Assembly: GCF_036195045.1 (NCBI RefSeq)
Contig: NZ_CP108100.1
Location: forward strand, 7,254,001-7,318,000
Direction: 5' to 3'
From: Streptomyces sp. NBC_00236
GTDB taxonomy: Bacteria > Actinomycetota > Actinomycetes > Streptomycetales > Streptomycetaceae
Length of the DNA stretch: 64,000 nucleotides
Below the pieces are notes generated by a model. The model was not told the DNA's origin. It searched no databases and saw nothing but the letters and a program-made list of their open reading frames with translations. Position numbers and translations under genes: made by a program. The stretch's first letter is position 1. Every line of letters begins with the position of its first letter. This document shows positions 16,490-25,152 of the stretch, in pieces.

Positions 16490-16503
16490 TGGGAGCGCTC
16501 CCA
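16490..16503. promoter_or_regulatory. CebR box (cellulose-utilisation repressor operator)
   Basis: TGGGAGCGCTCCCA is an exact, perfectly palindromic match to the CebR/CelR operator of actinomycetes, which is released by cellobiose or cellotriose. It sits directly downstream of the proposed -10 and 87 bp before the ATG, where binding would block initiation. Confidence 0.9.
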
Positions 16504-16505
16504 CG

Positions 16506-16534
16506 ATGATGTGGGGGAGGCATGACCGCGTCAA
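16506..16534 (-). promoter_or_regulatory. Promoter of the GH51-like gene
   Basis: Minus-strand TTGACG (16534-16529), a 17-bp spacer and CATCAT (16511-16506). The CebR box starts 3 bp after the -10 and would cover the start point. Confidence 0.65.
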
Positions 16535-16600
16535 TGGTGCGGACGAGGGCAATCCCGATCTCCCGTTACCCGTGCGGCCGTTGGGCCTCCGCGCGCCACC

Positions 16601-16687
16601 GGGCGGGCGGAGGCGGGCCGGTGATGCGGGCGGGCGGAGGCGGGCCGGTGATGCGGGCGGGCGGAGGCGGGCCGGTGATGCGGGCGG
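16601..16687. repeat. 27-bp tandem repeat, three copies
   Basis: Units 16601-16627, 16628-16654 and 16655-16681 are identical, followed by a 6-bp partial. Each unit starts GGGCGGGCGGAGG. Perfect identity implies recent expansion. Confidence 0.85.
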
Positions 16688-16777
16688 CCGGCTGGTCCGG
16701 GTGCAGGCCCAGCCGGTGCAGGGCTCGGGGCGGATGCGGATCTCGGCCGGGCTGAGCCAGGGACTTTTCAGGGACTC

Positions 16778-16846
16778 TCAGCTCTGTCGGAGGGGCTGTC
16801 GAGGGGCGATCCGGTCTGCAAACCGATAAGTCCGTGACAGAGCTGA
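16778..16846. repeat. Inverted repeat with nested inner stem
   Basis: TCAGCTCTGTC (16778-16788) and GACAGAGCTGA (16836-16846) are perfect 11-bp arms. They enclose a smaller CGGT/ACCG stem around 16812-16825. It lies 50 bp beyond the DUF6204 stop on that gene's downstream side, so an RNA fold acting as a terminator is possible. A protein-binding site is the alternative. Confidence 0.5.
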
Positions 16847-16895
16847 AAGCAGAGATCTCCTGATCAGCGGTGTGGTGGCCGTCGCCGGCCCGCCG

Positions 16896-17249
16896 TCACC
16901 CCGCCTCCGGCCCCCGCCGCCCCTTGTAGTTGATCTTCATGGTGTCCATGTCCGTCGCGGTGGACCGCAGTTCACCGTGCCCGTAACCGGCCTTCCGCAG
17001 CGCTGTCTCCGCCCGGTCCTCGGCGATCGCGGCGGCCATCTCCTCGCCGTCCTCGGCGTCCGACACCACCACGTAGCGGAAGCTGAAGTGCTTGAGCACG
17101 CGGTCATAGGTCAGCGACCCCTCCTCGCTGAACTGCATCGCGGCCAGGCCGTGCTGCTCCACCTCGGCCAGCAGGCGTTCGCGGGCCTCGTCCGTGAGCC
17201 CTTCCCACGTGCCGCGCACGATCACCCGGTACGTGTGCTGCGTGCCCAT
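16896..17249 (-). CDS. DUF6204 family protein
   Basis: This 117-residue protein starts MGTQHTYRVIVRGTWEGLTD and ends with TATDMDTMKINYKGRRG. That end and the central EEGSLTYDRVLKHFSFRYVV are hallmarks of DUF6204, a soluble actinobacterial family with a ferredoxin-like look and no assigned role. ATG 17249 was chosen from the family N-terminus. It is divergent from the arginase-like gene, 72 bp apart. Confidence 0.8.
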   Translation of the reverse strand: MGTQHTYRVIVRGTWEGLTDEARERLLAEVEQHGLAAMQFSEEGSLTYDRVLKHFSFRYVVVSDAEDGEEMAAAIAEDRAETALRKAGYGHGELRSTATDMDTMKINYKGRRGPEAG

Positions 17250-17321
17250 TGTGTCCCGCCGTTCCTGTCGCATTCCGCAAACCGATTGAGGTGCCAGCCT
17301 ACGGCGCGCAGGATGGGGCGC

Positions 17322-18218
17322 ATGCGGAATATTGTGGTGCTCGACGCCCCCTCCAACCTGGGCCTTCGCCCACCCGCCCCCGGCACCGTGCCCGGCTGCT
17401 ACAAGCTTGCCGGTGCCCTGCGCGAGCAGCGGATCGTGCAGCGGCTCGGTGCGTCCGAGGGCGGGGTCGTCGTACCGCCCCGCTACGACCGCGGGGCGTG
17501 GCAGGAGGGGGACGGGGTCTTCAACGCCGCCGCGATCGCGCGGTACACCCGCACCCTCGCCGATCGCGTCGAGCACCACGTGCGCGCCGGTGACTTCCCC
17601 CTCGTGCTGGGCGGCGACTGTTCCATCCAGCTCGGTGCCTCGCTCGCCCTGCGCCGGATCGGCCGCTACGGACTGGTGTCGGTCGACGGGTCCGCCGACT
17701 TCCGCCATGCGGGCAACGGCGGCGGGATCGGGGCCGCTGCCGGTGAGGAGCTGGCCATCGCCACCGGTCGGGGGCAGGACGATCTCGCCGACCTGGAGGG
17801 GCTGCGGCCCTACCTCAGGGACGAGGACGCGCGGGTTCTCGGCATCCGCGACTACGACGAGGGCCGCACCGAGCTCGCCGACCTGAAGATCCCGGTGGCG
17901 ACCGTCGGGGAGATCCGCGAGCAGGGTGCCGCCGCACTGGCGGGCGGCATCGTGCGGAGCCTGGAGGGCCCGGAGCTCGACGGGTACTGGGTCCACCTGG
18001 ACGCCGACGTGCTCGACCCCTCGGTCATGCCCGCAGTCGACAGCCCGGACGACGGCGGACTGCTTCCCGGCGAACTCGGCCCCCTGCTGCGGACGCTGGT
18101 CGCCTCGCCCCGCTGCGTCGGCCTCAACGTCACGGTCTACGACCCCGATCTCGACCCCGACGGCACGGCCGGCGCGCTGCTCGCCGACCTGGTGGTCGCG
18201 GCTTTTGCCGAAGTCTGA
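17322..18218 (+). CDS. Arginase/ureohydrolase-family protein with altered metal ligands
   Basis: This 298-residue protein has the arginase fold and motif order, but two of the six Mn-binding residues are changed. GGDHS is GGDCS (Cys100 for His), and DAHxD is D122-G-S-A-D126 (Ser124 for His). The last pair is kept in HLDADVLDP (Asp227, Asp229). Losing both histidines should weaken binuclear manganese binding. Either the enzyme uses another chemistry or it is non-catalytic. ATG 17322 has GGGG before it; ATG 17313 is an alternative. It is followed 96 bp later by the DUF5107 gene on the same strand. Confidence 0.75.
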   Translation: MRNIVVLDAPSNLGLRPPAPGTVPGCYKLAGALREQRIVQRLGASEGGVVVPPRYDRGAWQEGDGVFNAAAIARYTRTLADRVEHHVRAGDFPLVLGGDCSIQLGASLALRRIGRYGLVSVDGSADFRHAGNGGGIGAAAGEELAIATGRGQDDLADLEGLRPYLRDEDARVLGIRDYDEGRTELADLKIPVATVGEIREQGAAALAGGIVRSLEGPELDGYWVHLDADVLDPSVMPAVDSPDDGGLLPGELGPLLRTLVASPRCVGLNVTVYDPDLDPDGTAGALLADLVVAAFAEV

Positions 18219-18314
18219 CGGCCGATCCCCTGGTCCGGGCGGCGTCCAGCGTGTTCCATGGTCATCGGGGGGCGCCCGGACCTGCGGCGGCCCGCGCGAG
18301 GGAGCGAGGTTGCC

Positions 18315-20294
18315 GTGGCCACCACCGTACGACGCACCGTACTGACCCTGCCCGCAGCGGCGACGGGGCCGGAGAATCCGCTGCCCGCGCTGCGGCCCCT
18401 GGACGAGATGCACGTCGTCGACGACCGGGACCGGGCGGCACTGCCCCGCGACATGGCACGCCAGATCGGCCACGAACCCCTCGCCACCGTCCTTCCCGTC
18501 CGGATCCTCGACGGCTACGGACGCGAACGCACCCCCATGGACCTCGACGCGATCGTCATCGAGAACGACCGGTTGCGGGCCACCGTGCTCCCCGGGCTCG
18601 GCGGGCGGATCCACTCCCTCGTCCACAAGGCGGACGGCCGCGACCTCGTCTACGCCAACCCCGTGCTGCAGCCCGCCGACTTCGCGCTCAACGGCGCCTG
18701 GTTCTCCGGCGGCATCGAGTGGAACATCGGCGCGACGGGTCACACCACCCTGTCCTGCGCCCCGGTGCACGCCGCCCTGGTCCCGGCGCCGGACGGCGGT
18801 GAGATGGTCCGGCTCTGGGAGTGGGAGCGGCTGCGCGACCTGCCGTTCCAGGTCGATCTGTGGCTGCCGGAGGACTCCGACTTCCTCCACGTCGGCGTGC
18901 GGATACGCAACCCGCACGAACACCCCGCACCCGTCTACTGGTGGTCCAACATCGCTGTCCCGGAGGGCGAACACACCAGGGTGCTGGCGCCCGCCGACGA
19001 GGCCTGGCACTTCGGGTACGAGCGGACGCTGACCCGGGTCCCGATGCCCGAGACCGGGGGCGTCGACCGGACGTATCCGCTGCGCGGCGACTTCCCGGCG
19101 GACTACTTCTACGAGGTGCCCGACGGCGCCCGCCGCTGGATCGCCTCCCTGGACGAGCACGGCCGCGGCCTCGTCCAGACCTCCACCGACCTGCTGCGCG
19201 GCCGCAAGCTCTTCCTCTGGGGCAGCGGGCCCGGTGGCCGCCGCTGGCAGGAGTGGCTCACCGAGCCCGGCACCATCGGCTACGCGGAGATCCAGGCAGG
19301 GCTGGCCCGCACCCAGCTGGAGCACGTGCCGCTGGAGCCCGGCGGGGAGTTCAGCTGGCTGGAGTCGTACGGGCCGCTCGCCGCCGACCCGGGCGCCGTG
19401 CACGGCAGCGACTGGGCCGTGGCCCGGGCCGAGGCCGAGCAGCGGCTCGCCGAGGCGCTGCCGCGCGCCGACGTGGACGCCGCGTACGAGGCGTGGCGGC
19501 GCTGCGCCGACACGGAGCCGGGCGAGATCCTCGCCACCGGTTCGGGCTGGGGCGCCCTCGAAGTACGCCGCGCCGGATACAAGCTGCCCGGCACCCCGTT
19601 CCCGCCGTCGACGCTCGGCGAACAGCAGGAACCCTGGCTCCAGCTCCTGGAACAGGGCGCCTTCCCCGAACCGAGCCGCGTCGCCCCGCCCGGGCCCAGC
19701 CTCGTCTCCCCGCACTGGCGCGACATGCTGGAGACGGCCTCCGCCGAACCGCTCACCGAATACCACCTCGGCGTCGCCCAGTGGCATGCCGACGACCGCG
19801 CCCAGGCGGTGCGCAGTTGGGAGCGCGGCCTCGCCCTCGCCCCGTCGCGCTGGCCGTTGCTGCGCTGTCTCGCCGTCGCCGCCCAGGAGAGCGGCCAGCG
19901 CGACAGGGCGGCCGACCATTACGCGGAGGCGTTCGACGACCTGTGCGCGGAGCGGCGCGACGAGGGCGAGGCCTGGACGGCGGCCATGGCGGCCCTCGGC
20001 CGGGAGGCGATCGAGGCGCTGCTGGCCGCGGGCCGCACCGCCGGTGCCCGCGCGGTCTGGGCCGGCCTGCTCCCGGACATCCGCCTCCGAGGCCGCTTCC
20101 GTCTCCTGGAGGCGCGCCTCCTGCTCGCCGAGGGCGACCGGGCGGCGGCCCGCGCCCTGTTCGACGAGGGCTTCGAAGTCGCCGATCTGCGGGAGGGCGC
20201 GGAGATCCTGGACGAGGTGTGGGCCGAACTCACCGCCCACACCGGAGAACCGCTGCCGGACGCGTACAACTACCGGATGCGGCCGCGGGGCTGA
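18315..20294 (+). CDS. DUF5107 / tetratricopeptide-like protein
   Basis: This 659-residue cytoplasmic protein starts at GTG 18315, with GGAGCGAGG placed just before (an in-frame ATG at 18258 lacks a site). Residues 60-400 form the DUF5107 region, resembling galactose-mutarotase-like beta-sandwiches: IENDRLRATVLPGLGGRIHS, SGGIEWNIGATGHT and YWWSNIAVPEGEHTRVLAPA. The C-terminal 200 residues are helical repeats of TPR type (EYHLGVAQWHADDRAQAVRSW, and LLRCLAVAAQESGQ then RDRAADHYAEAF). Family members sit near sugar catabolism genes and may act on carbohydrates; no such gene adjoins here. Function unproven. Confidence 0.8.
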   Translation: MATTVRRTVLTLPAAATGPENPLPALRPLDEMHVVDDRDRAALPRDMARQIGHEPLATVLPVRILDGYGRERTPMDLDAIVIENDRLRATVLPGLGGRIHSLVHKADGRDLVYANPVLQPADFALNGAWFSGGIEWNIGATGHTTLSCAPVHAALVPAPDGGEMVRLWEWERLRDLPFQVDLWLPEDSDFLHVGVRIRNPHEHPAPVYWWSNIAVPEGEHTRVLAPADEAWHFGYERTLTRVPMPETGGVDRTYPLRGDFPADYFYEVPDGARRWIASLDEHGRGLVQTSTDLLRGRKLFLWGSGPGGRRWQEWLTEPGTIGYAEIQAGLARTQLEHVPLEPGGEFSWLESYGPLAADPGAVHGSDWAVARAEAEQRLAEALPRADVDAAYEAWRRCADTEPGEILATGSGWGALEVRRAGYKLPGTPFPPSTLGEQQEPWLQLLEQGAFPEPSRVAPPGPSLVSPHWRDMLETASAEPLTEYHLGVAQWHADDRAQAVRSWERGLALAPSRWPLLRCLAVAAQESGQRDRAADHYAEAFDDLCAERRDEGEAWTAAMAALGREAIEALLAAGRTAGARAVWAGLLPDIRLRGRFRLLEARLLLAEGDRAAARALFDEGFEVADLREGAEILDEVWAELTAHTGEPLPDAYNYRMRPRG

Positions 20295-20308
20295 CGCCGG
20301 GGGGAGGC

Positions 20309-20665
20309 TCAGCCGGCCGGCCGGTTGCGGTCGACGTACTCGAAGACCGAGCCGTCCGGGTGCACCGCGATCAGGTTGCGGCCGGCCGGGGTGGGCACCG
20401 GGCCCGCGATGACGCGCGCGCCGACCCGGATCAGGGAGGCGTGGGCCTCGTCGACGTCCTTCACGGCGATCGTCGCGGTCACCTTGCGCAGGATCTCCAG
20501 CTCGGACTCGGGGCCGCTCATCAGCAGGAAGCAGCCGATGGCGGCGACGGACACCCCGCCGCGCTCGAAGCGCAGCGCCGGACTGGCCGTGAGGCCCTCG
20601 TAGAAGGCCACCGAGGCCTCCAGGTCGTCGACGCAGATACGCAGCGTGGTTCCCAGGATTTCCAT
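20309..20665 (-). CDS. VOC (glyoxalase/bleomycin resistance-like) protein
   Basis: This 118-residue single-module VOC protein has ILGTTLRICVDDLEASVAFYEGL at the N-terminus and NLIAVHPDGSVFEYVDRNR at the C-terminus. The VHPDG...EYVD part holds the usual glutamate metal ligand. The first metal position has Arg rather than His, so metal binding is uncertain. It converges with the DUF5107 gene across 14 bp. Substrate unknown. Confidence 0.85.
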   Translation of the reverse strand: MEILGTTLRICVDDLEASVAFYEGLTASPALRFERGGVSVAAIGCFLLMSGPESELEILRKVTATIAVKDVDEAHASLIRVGARVIAGPVPTPAGRNLIAVHPDGSVFEYVDRNRPAG

Positions 20666-20729
20666 GCCGAACAGGGTAGTTGGCCGGTCAGCGGTCTGTG
20701 ATCGATTCGGCGCAGGGGAGCGGGGCGAC

Positions 20730-20758
20730 CCGGGGCCGGCGTACGGGGCCGGCCCCGG
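20730..20758 (-). terminator. Terminator of the UbiE-like methyltransferase gene
   Basis: CCGGGGCCGGC (20730-20740) pairs with GCCGGCCCCGG (20748-20758), ten bases beyond the stop. Confidence 0.6.
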
Positions 20759-20767
20759 ACCGGTGGA

Positions 20768-21577
20768 TCAGGCCCGGCAGAGGATCTCGCCGTGCGGGAC
20801 CATGAACCAGCCGTCGCCCTGCTCGCCCCAGGTGTGCCAGGCCTCGGAGATCGCGGTGAGCTCCTCGGCGGTGGCGTGGCCGCCCTCGACCGCCAGCTTC
20901 GCGTAGACCGAGCCGACCGTGCGGTCCGCCCACAGGCCGCTCCACCAGTCCCGGCTCTCCGGGGTGGCGAAGCACCAGGAGGCGGCCGTCGGGGTGATGT
21001 CGGTGAAGCCCGCCTCGCGCGCCCAGGAGAGCAGCCGGCGGCCCGCGTCCGGCTCACCGCCGTTGGCCCGTGCCACCCGGCGGTACAGGTCCAGCCAGCC
21101 GTCCATCACCGGTGACTCGGGGAACCAGCTCATGGCCGCGTAGTCGCTGTCGCGGGCCGCGACGATGCCACCGGGACGGCAGACCCGCCGCATCTCGCGC
21201 AGCGCCTGCACCGGGTCGCCGACGTGCTGGAGCACCTGGTGGGCGTGGACCACGTCGAACGTGTCGTCGGGGAAGTCCAGGGCGTGCACATCGGCCACGG
21301 CGAACTCGACGTTCTCCAGGCCCCGTTCGGATGCGGTGTCAGCCGCCTGGGCGAGGATCTCCCGGGCGGTGTCGACCGCGGTCACGCGGCCCGGGGCGAC
21401 CAGAGCGGCCAGGTCCGCGGTGATGGTGCCGGGCCCGCACCCGACGTCCAGCACGCTCATGCCGGGCCGGAGTTCGCCGATGAGGTAGGCCGCGGAGTTG
21501 GCGGCGGTGCGCCAGCGGTGCGAGCGCAGCACCGACTCGTGGTGGCCGTGGGTGTAGACGGCGGTCTCCTTCGGCAT
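20768..21577 (-). CDS. UbiE-type SAM-dependent methyltransferase
   Basis: This 269-residue class I methyltransferase has the SAM motif SVLDVGCGPGTITADLA, an acidic VTAVDTA strand, VAVADVHALDFPDDTFDVVH and HQVLQHVGDPVQALREMRRV. This is the ubiE/menG-like pattern of small-molecule methyltransferases. The last 100 residues (FTDITPTAASWCFATPE, WSGLWADRT) form a specificity region. ATG 21577 is chosen from the family start (YTHGHHESVLRSHRWRTA). Acceptor unknown. Confidence 0.85.
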   Translation of the reverse strand: MPKETAVYTHGHHESVLRSHRWRTAANSAAYLIGELRPGMSVLDVGCGPGTITADLAALVAPGRVTAVDTAREILAQAADTASERGLENVEFAVADVHALDFPDDTFDVVHAHQVLQHVGDPVQALREMRRVCRPGGIVAARDSDYAAMSWFPESPVMDGWLDLYRRVARANGGEPDAGRRLLSWAREAGFTDITPTAASWCFATPESRDWWSGLWADRTVGSVYAKLAVEGGHATAEELTAISEAWHTWGEQGDGWFMVPHGEILCRA

Positions 21578-21774
21578 GACCGTGCATCCTCTCTCGAGTG
21601 CGAACCGCGAAACGCGGGCCGCGAAGCGCTGATCGGTACGGTCACCGTATGCCCTGACTCCGAATAATGAGATAGGTATCTTGCTATATGGACATGTGCG
21701 GGATGGTGAACCGACGCGAAAGGGCGGCCGACTCGGTGTCGACCGCCCCTCGTTCACCCCGGTTACGGACCGGC

Positions 21775-23280
21775 TCAGACCGGTCTGGGGCAGTAGACCG
21801 TCAGTGCCTCCGGCAGCTTGTCAATCATCAAGTCGCCCGTGCTGTGCGCCACTTCGCCGTCGTACGCGTACGGGGTTCCGGGCTTCAGCCCGGAGATGCG
21901 GATGCGTCGGCGCCGCTCCGCCGCATGGATGGGGGAGCGGGTCAGAGGGCCGGCGACGGCAGCCGCCAGCAGCCTCAGCCCGGGGGTCCGGCCGCCGTGC
22001 ACGACGCGTACGTCCAGCAGCCCGTCGGCGAGATTGTGCCGCCGGCCGGGCGCCGGGCCGACCCGCTGGAACAGGCCGTTGCCGACGAACAGCAGCCACA
22101 GGGGCCGTCTCCGGCCCTGCAGTTCGGCCTCCAGCGGACGCTGGCCGCGCAGCGCCTCGAACGCCGCGACGACACCGGCCGGCCAGCCGCCGATCCGCGG
22201 GGACCAGCGCTCACGGGTCCGCACCAGCTCCGGATAGACGCCCAGGCTGAAGGCGTTGAGGAAGTAGCCGTGGGCGCCCCCCGGCCCCTCCGGTCCGGGC
22301 CGGAACCTGCCCAGGTCCACCCGGACCGCGCTTCCCGAACCGAGGGCCGCGCAGACGTCGGACACGGTCTCGATGCCCAGGTCGTACGCGAAGTGGTTCA
22401 GCGTCCCGCCGGGGAACACGGCGAGCGGCAGCCCGTGCACGGCGGCCACGGCCGCCGCCTGGTTGACCGTACCGTCGCCCCCGCACACCCCCAGGGCCCG
22501 GCCGCGGCCGGCCGCCTTCTCCAGTTCGGCCGAGAGCTCCGACGGCGGGCACTCCACCACGTCCGCGTGCGGCAGTGCGTCCCGCACCAGTGACGCCGTG
22601 GCGGTGGCCGTCCCCGACTCCTGGTTGACGACGACGACCAGGTCCTGGCCGTCCGGCAGTGCCGGCGCGTCGGCGGGCGGTCTGCCCGGTGCGGGCAACT
22701 GGCCCCGGGTCGGCACGAGGCCGCGCAGGGCGAACGCCGCCCCTATCCCGAGTGCGGCACCGGCCAGTACATCGCTCGGGTAGTGCACGCCGGTGTAGAC
22801 GCGGGACGCGGCCACCGACAGCGCGACGGGAGCGACGACCGCTCCCCACCCCTTCGACTCCAGCGCCACCCCGGTGGCGAACGCGGCAGCCGAGGCGGCG
22901 TGCCCCGAAGGGAAGGACGTGGTGACGGGCTGGCGCTTCAGCCGCCGTATCGCCGGAACGGCGTCCAGTATCGGCCGTTCGCGGCGCACCGCACCCTTGC
23001 CGACCGTGTTGATCGCGGCCGAGGCCACCGCCAGCGACGCGATTCCGCGCAGCGCGGCCCGCCGGGCACGGGCGCTGCCGCCGAACGCGGCGATGCCGGC
23101 CGCCGCGCCGAACCACAGCAGCCCGTGATTCGCGCTGCGGCTGAGCCGCGGCAGCACGGGTCCGGCGGCAGGCCAGTGCCGTCCCGCCAGGTTCTGGAAC
23201 ACGGCCAGGTCACTCCGGTGAAGGGCGCCCCGCAGCCCGGCGGGCCGCGGCAGAGGTGAAGGGAAGCTCGGTGAAGACAT
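21775..23280 (-). CDS. PAP2 phosphatase-diacylglycerol kinase fusion
   Basis: This 501-residue protein joins two lipid enzymes. Residues 1-220 are a membrane PAP2-superfamily phosphatase with the three motifs KGAVRRERP, FPSGHAASAA and SRVYTGVHYPSDV. They carry the catalytic histidine and the acid, and lie among hydrophobic helices. Residues 230-500 are a diacylglycerol/lipid kinase catalytic domain: GGDGTVNQAA for ATP, FPGGTLNHFA, and a late DGEVAH loop. The pair could interconvert phosphatidate and diacylglycerol or recycle isoprenoid carriers. Such fusions are a recurring actinobacterial type. It is divergent from the IclR gene with 250 bp between. ATG 23280 has a weak ribosome site. Confidence 0.9.
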   Translation of the reverse strand: MSSPSFPSPLPRPAGLRGALHRSDLAVFQNLAGRHWPAAGPVLPRLSRSANHGLLWFGAAAGIAAFGGSARARRAALRGIASLAVASAAINTVGKGAVRRERPILDAVPAIRRLKRQPVTTSFPSGHAASAAAFATGVALESKGWGAVVAPVALSVAASRVYTGVHYPSDVLAGAALGIGAAFALRGLVPTRGQLPAPGRPPADAPALPDGQDLVVVVNQESGTATATASLVRDALPHADVVECPPSELSAELEKAAGRGRALGVCGGDGTVNQAAAVAAVHGLPLAVFPGGTLNHFAYDLGIETVSDVCAALGSGSAVRVDLGRFRPGPEGPGGAHGYFLNAFSLGVYPELVRTRERWSPRIGGWPAGVVAAFEALRGQRPLEAELQGRRRPLWLLFVGNGLFQRVGPAPGRRHNLADGLLDVRVVHGGRTPGLRLLAAAVAGPLTRSPIHAAERRRRIRISGLKPGTPYAYDGEVAHSTGDLMIDKLPEALTVYCPRPV

Positions 23281-23530
23281 GGAACAGCGAATACCCTGCG
23301 GGCCCCCGCCGAACCGGCAGGCGCGCCCGAACCGTGCGCGCGGGCGCCTGTGCGGCGGCGCCACCCGACGATCATTGACACGCATAACGGGACGAAACGG
23401 CGCTATATGCCCTCGGCCAGGGTGCCGCACATCACCCCGTCATTGCCCCGGCAAGTGCGCCACGCTTAGCCTGTGTTCGTGATGCCGGTCACTGGCCGGA
23501 ATGTCGAACACGAGAGGGTGGTGCACGACC

Positions 23531-24304
23531 ATGGGGCGACTCGTCCCCGCGGTGACCCGGGCGCTGGACGTACTCGAACTCTTCCTCCACGGCGACGGTA
23601 CGCTCTCCGCGCCCGAGGTGACCCGCAAGCTCCAGCTCCCGCGCACCACCGTCCATGAACTGCTGACCACGCTCGCCGCCCGCTCGTACCTGGTCACCAT
23701 CCCCGAACAGCCCGGCCGCTACCGGCTCGGCGTCCGCACCTACCAGCTCGGCAGCCGGTACGCCGAACAGCTCGACCTCGCCGCCGAGGGGCAGCAGGTG
23801 GCCCGGCAGGTCGCGGAGACCTGCGGCGAGACCGTCCACGTGGCGATCCTGGAGGGCACCGACGTCATCTACATCGCCAAGGTGGACTCCACCCACGCGG
23901 TCCGCATGGTGTCGGCCGCCGGCCGCAAGCTGCCCGCCCACTGCACGTCGGTCGGCAAGATGCTGCTCGCCGCCCTTCCCGAACGGGAGCTCGACGCCCG
24001 CCTCGAAGGGCTCGAACTCACCGGGATGACCCCCGACAGCATCACCGACGAAGAAGAGCTGCGGGCGGCGCTCGCCTCCGTACGGGAACGGGGCATCGCG
24101 GTCGAGCACCGCGAGTCCAACCCCGATGTGAGCTGCGTCGCCGCGCCCGTACGGGACCGGTCCGGCCGGGTCGTCGCCGCGCTCTCCGTCTCCGTTCCCA
24201 TGATCCGCTGGAGCGAGGAGCGCGAGGCCGAACTGGCCGCGCTCGCCGCCGAGGGTGCGGAGGCGCTCTCCGGCCGGCTCGGGCACCACCGGAGGGAGAA
24301 GTGA
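23531..24304 (+). CDS. IclR-family transcriptional regulator
   Basis: This 257-residue regulator has an N-terminal winged helix (AVTRALDVLELF, LSAPEVTRKLQLPRTTVHELL). Its C-terminal IclR effector domain has AEETCGETVHVA-like and MVSAAGRKLPAHCTSVGKMLLA segments, the latter lining the ligand pocket. ATG 23531 is preferred over ATG 23501, which has no ribosome site. Its stop overlaps the lactonase start as GTGA, so the two are co-translated. The effector is probably a sugar acid handled by the cluster at 24301-28633. Confidence 0.88.
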   Translation: MGRLVPAVTRALDVLELFLHGDGTLSAPEVTRKLQLPRTTVHELLTTLAARSYLVTIPEQPGRYRLGVRTYQLGSRYAEQLDLAAEGQQVARQVAETCGETVHVAILEGTDVIYIAKVDSTHAVRMVSAAGRKLPAHCTSVGKMLLAALPERELDARLEGLELTGMTPDSITDEEELRAALASVRERGIAVEHRESNPDVSCVAAPVRDRSGRVVAALSVSVPMIRWSEEREAELAALAAEGAEALSGRLGHHRREK

Positions 24305-25152
24305 GCCGCCCGCGCCTCGATGTCGCCGTACGGGAGCACGCAGCGCTCGGGGAGGGCCCGACCTGGGACCCGGTCGCCGAGCGGCTCATCTGGGTCGACA
24401 TCCTCTCCGCACGCATCCACACCTACGACCCCGCGGACGGCCGGCGGACCGTCATGGCCACCGAACAGCACGTCGGCGCGGCCAAGCCACGGGCCGGCGG
24501 CGGCCTCGTCGTCAACCTGCGCGACGGCGTCGGGCTCTACGACGCCGACGGCGCCTTCCGCTGGCTCGTCCACGACCCCGAACCGGGACGGCGCGGCAAC
24601 GATGCCGCGGTGGCGCCGGACGGGGCGCTCTGGGCGGGCACCATGCGCTACGACGAGTCGGAGGTCGGCGGCAGCCTCACCCGGGTCGCACCCGACGGCA
24701 CGGCCACCCGGGTGCTGCCCCTGGTGGCCTGCAGCAACGGCACCGGATGGAGCCCGGACGGCCGGCTGATGTACTACGTCGACACGCCGACCCGCCGGAT
24801 CGACGTCTTCGACGTGGACGGCCACCGGGTCACCGGGCGCCGCCCGTTCGCGACCGTGGAGGAGGGGGCGGGCTACCCCGACGGTCTGACGGTGGACGCG
24901 GAGGGGGCCGTCTGGGTCGCCCTGTGGGACGGGGCCGCACTGCGCCGCTACACGGCCGACGGCAGGCTGGACCGCGTCGTCGCACTGCCGGTGCGACGCC
25001 CCACGGCCTGCGCCTTCGGCGGCCGGGACCTGCGCGACCTCTACATCTCCACCGCCCGCACCGGCCTCCACTCGCCGCACCCGCTCTCGGGGTCGCTGCT
25101 GGTTCTGCCGGACGTCGGCCGGGGCCTGCCCGGTACGGCCTTCGCGGGCTAG
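24301..25152 (+). CDS. SMP-30/gluconolactonase-family sugar lactonase
   Basis: This 283-residue six-bladed beta-propeller hydrolyses a sugar lactone to the acid, using one divalent metal. Landmarks are ALGEGPTWDP (metal Glu), RGNDAAVAPDGALWAGTM (Asn), SNGTGWSPDGRLMYYVDT and GYPDGLTVDAEG-x-VWVALW (Asp). All four metal-binding positions of the family are present. GTG 24301 overlaps the IclR stop. Its product would feed the enolase-superfamily dehydratase encoded at 27479-28633. Confidence 0.9.
   Translation: MSRPRLDVAVREHAALGEGPTWDPVAERLIWVDILSARIHTYDPADGRRTVMATEQHVGAAKPRAGGGLVVNLRDGVGLYDADGAFRWLVHDPEPGRRGNDAAVAPDGALWAGTMRYDESEVGGSLTRVAPDGTATRVLPLVACSNGTGWSPDGRLMYYVDTPTRRIDVFDVDGHRVTGRRPFATVEEGAGYPDGLTVDAEGAVWVALWDGAALRRYTADGRLDRVVALPVRRPTACAFGGRDLRDLYISTARTGLHSPHPLSGSLLVLPDVGRGLPGTAFAG

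Larger units (their letters stand above)
16403..16895. other. Regulatory and repeat-rich interval upstream of the GH51-like gene
   Basis: These 493 bp hold the arabinofuranosidase promoter with its CebR box, three 27-bp tandem repeats and a long-armed inverted repeat near the DUF6204 stop. No gene was found. Confidence 0.6.

Noticed and set aside
14408..16525. 705-codon plus-strand frame over the GH51-like gene
   Set aside because: Antisense shadow of a gene with signal peptide, catalytic motifs, FnIII and CBM2.
16896..20240. 1114-codon minus-strand frame
   Set aside because: Only the last 117 codons (DUF6204) are real; the rest is antisense to the arginase-like and DUF5107 genes.
21776..21787. 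CAGACCGGTCTG palindrome
   Set aside because: It overlaps the last codons of the PAP2-kinase gene, away from any promoter; likely chance.
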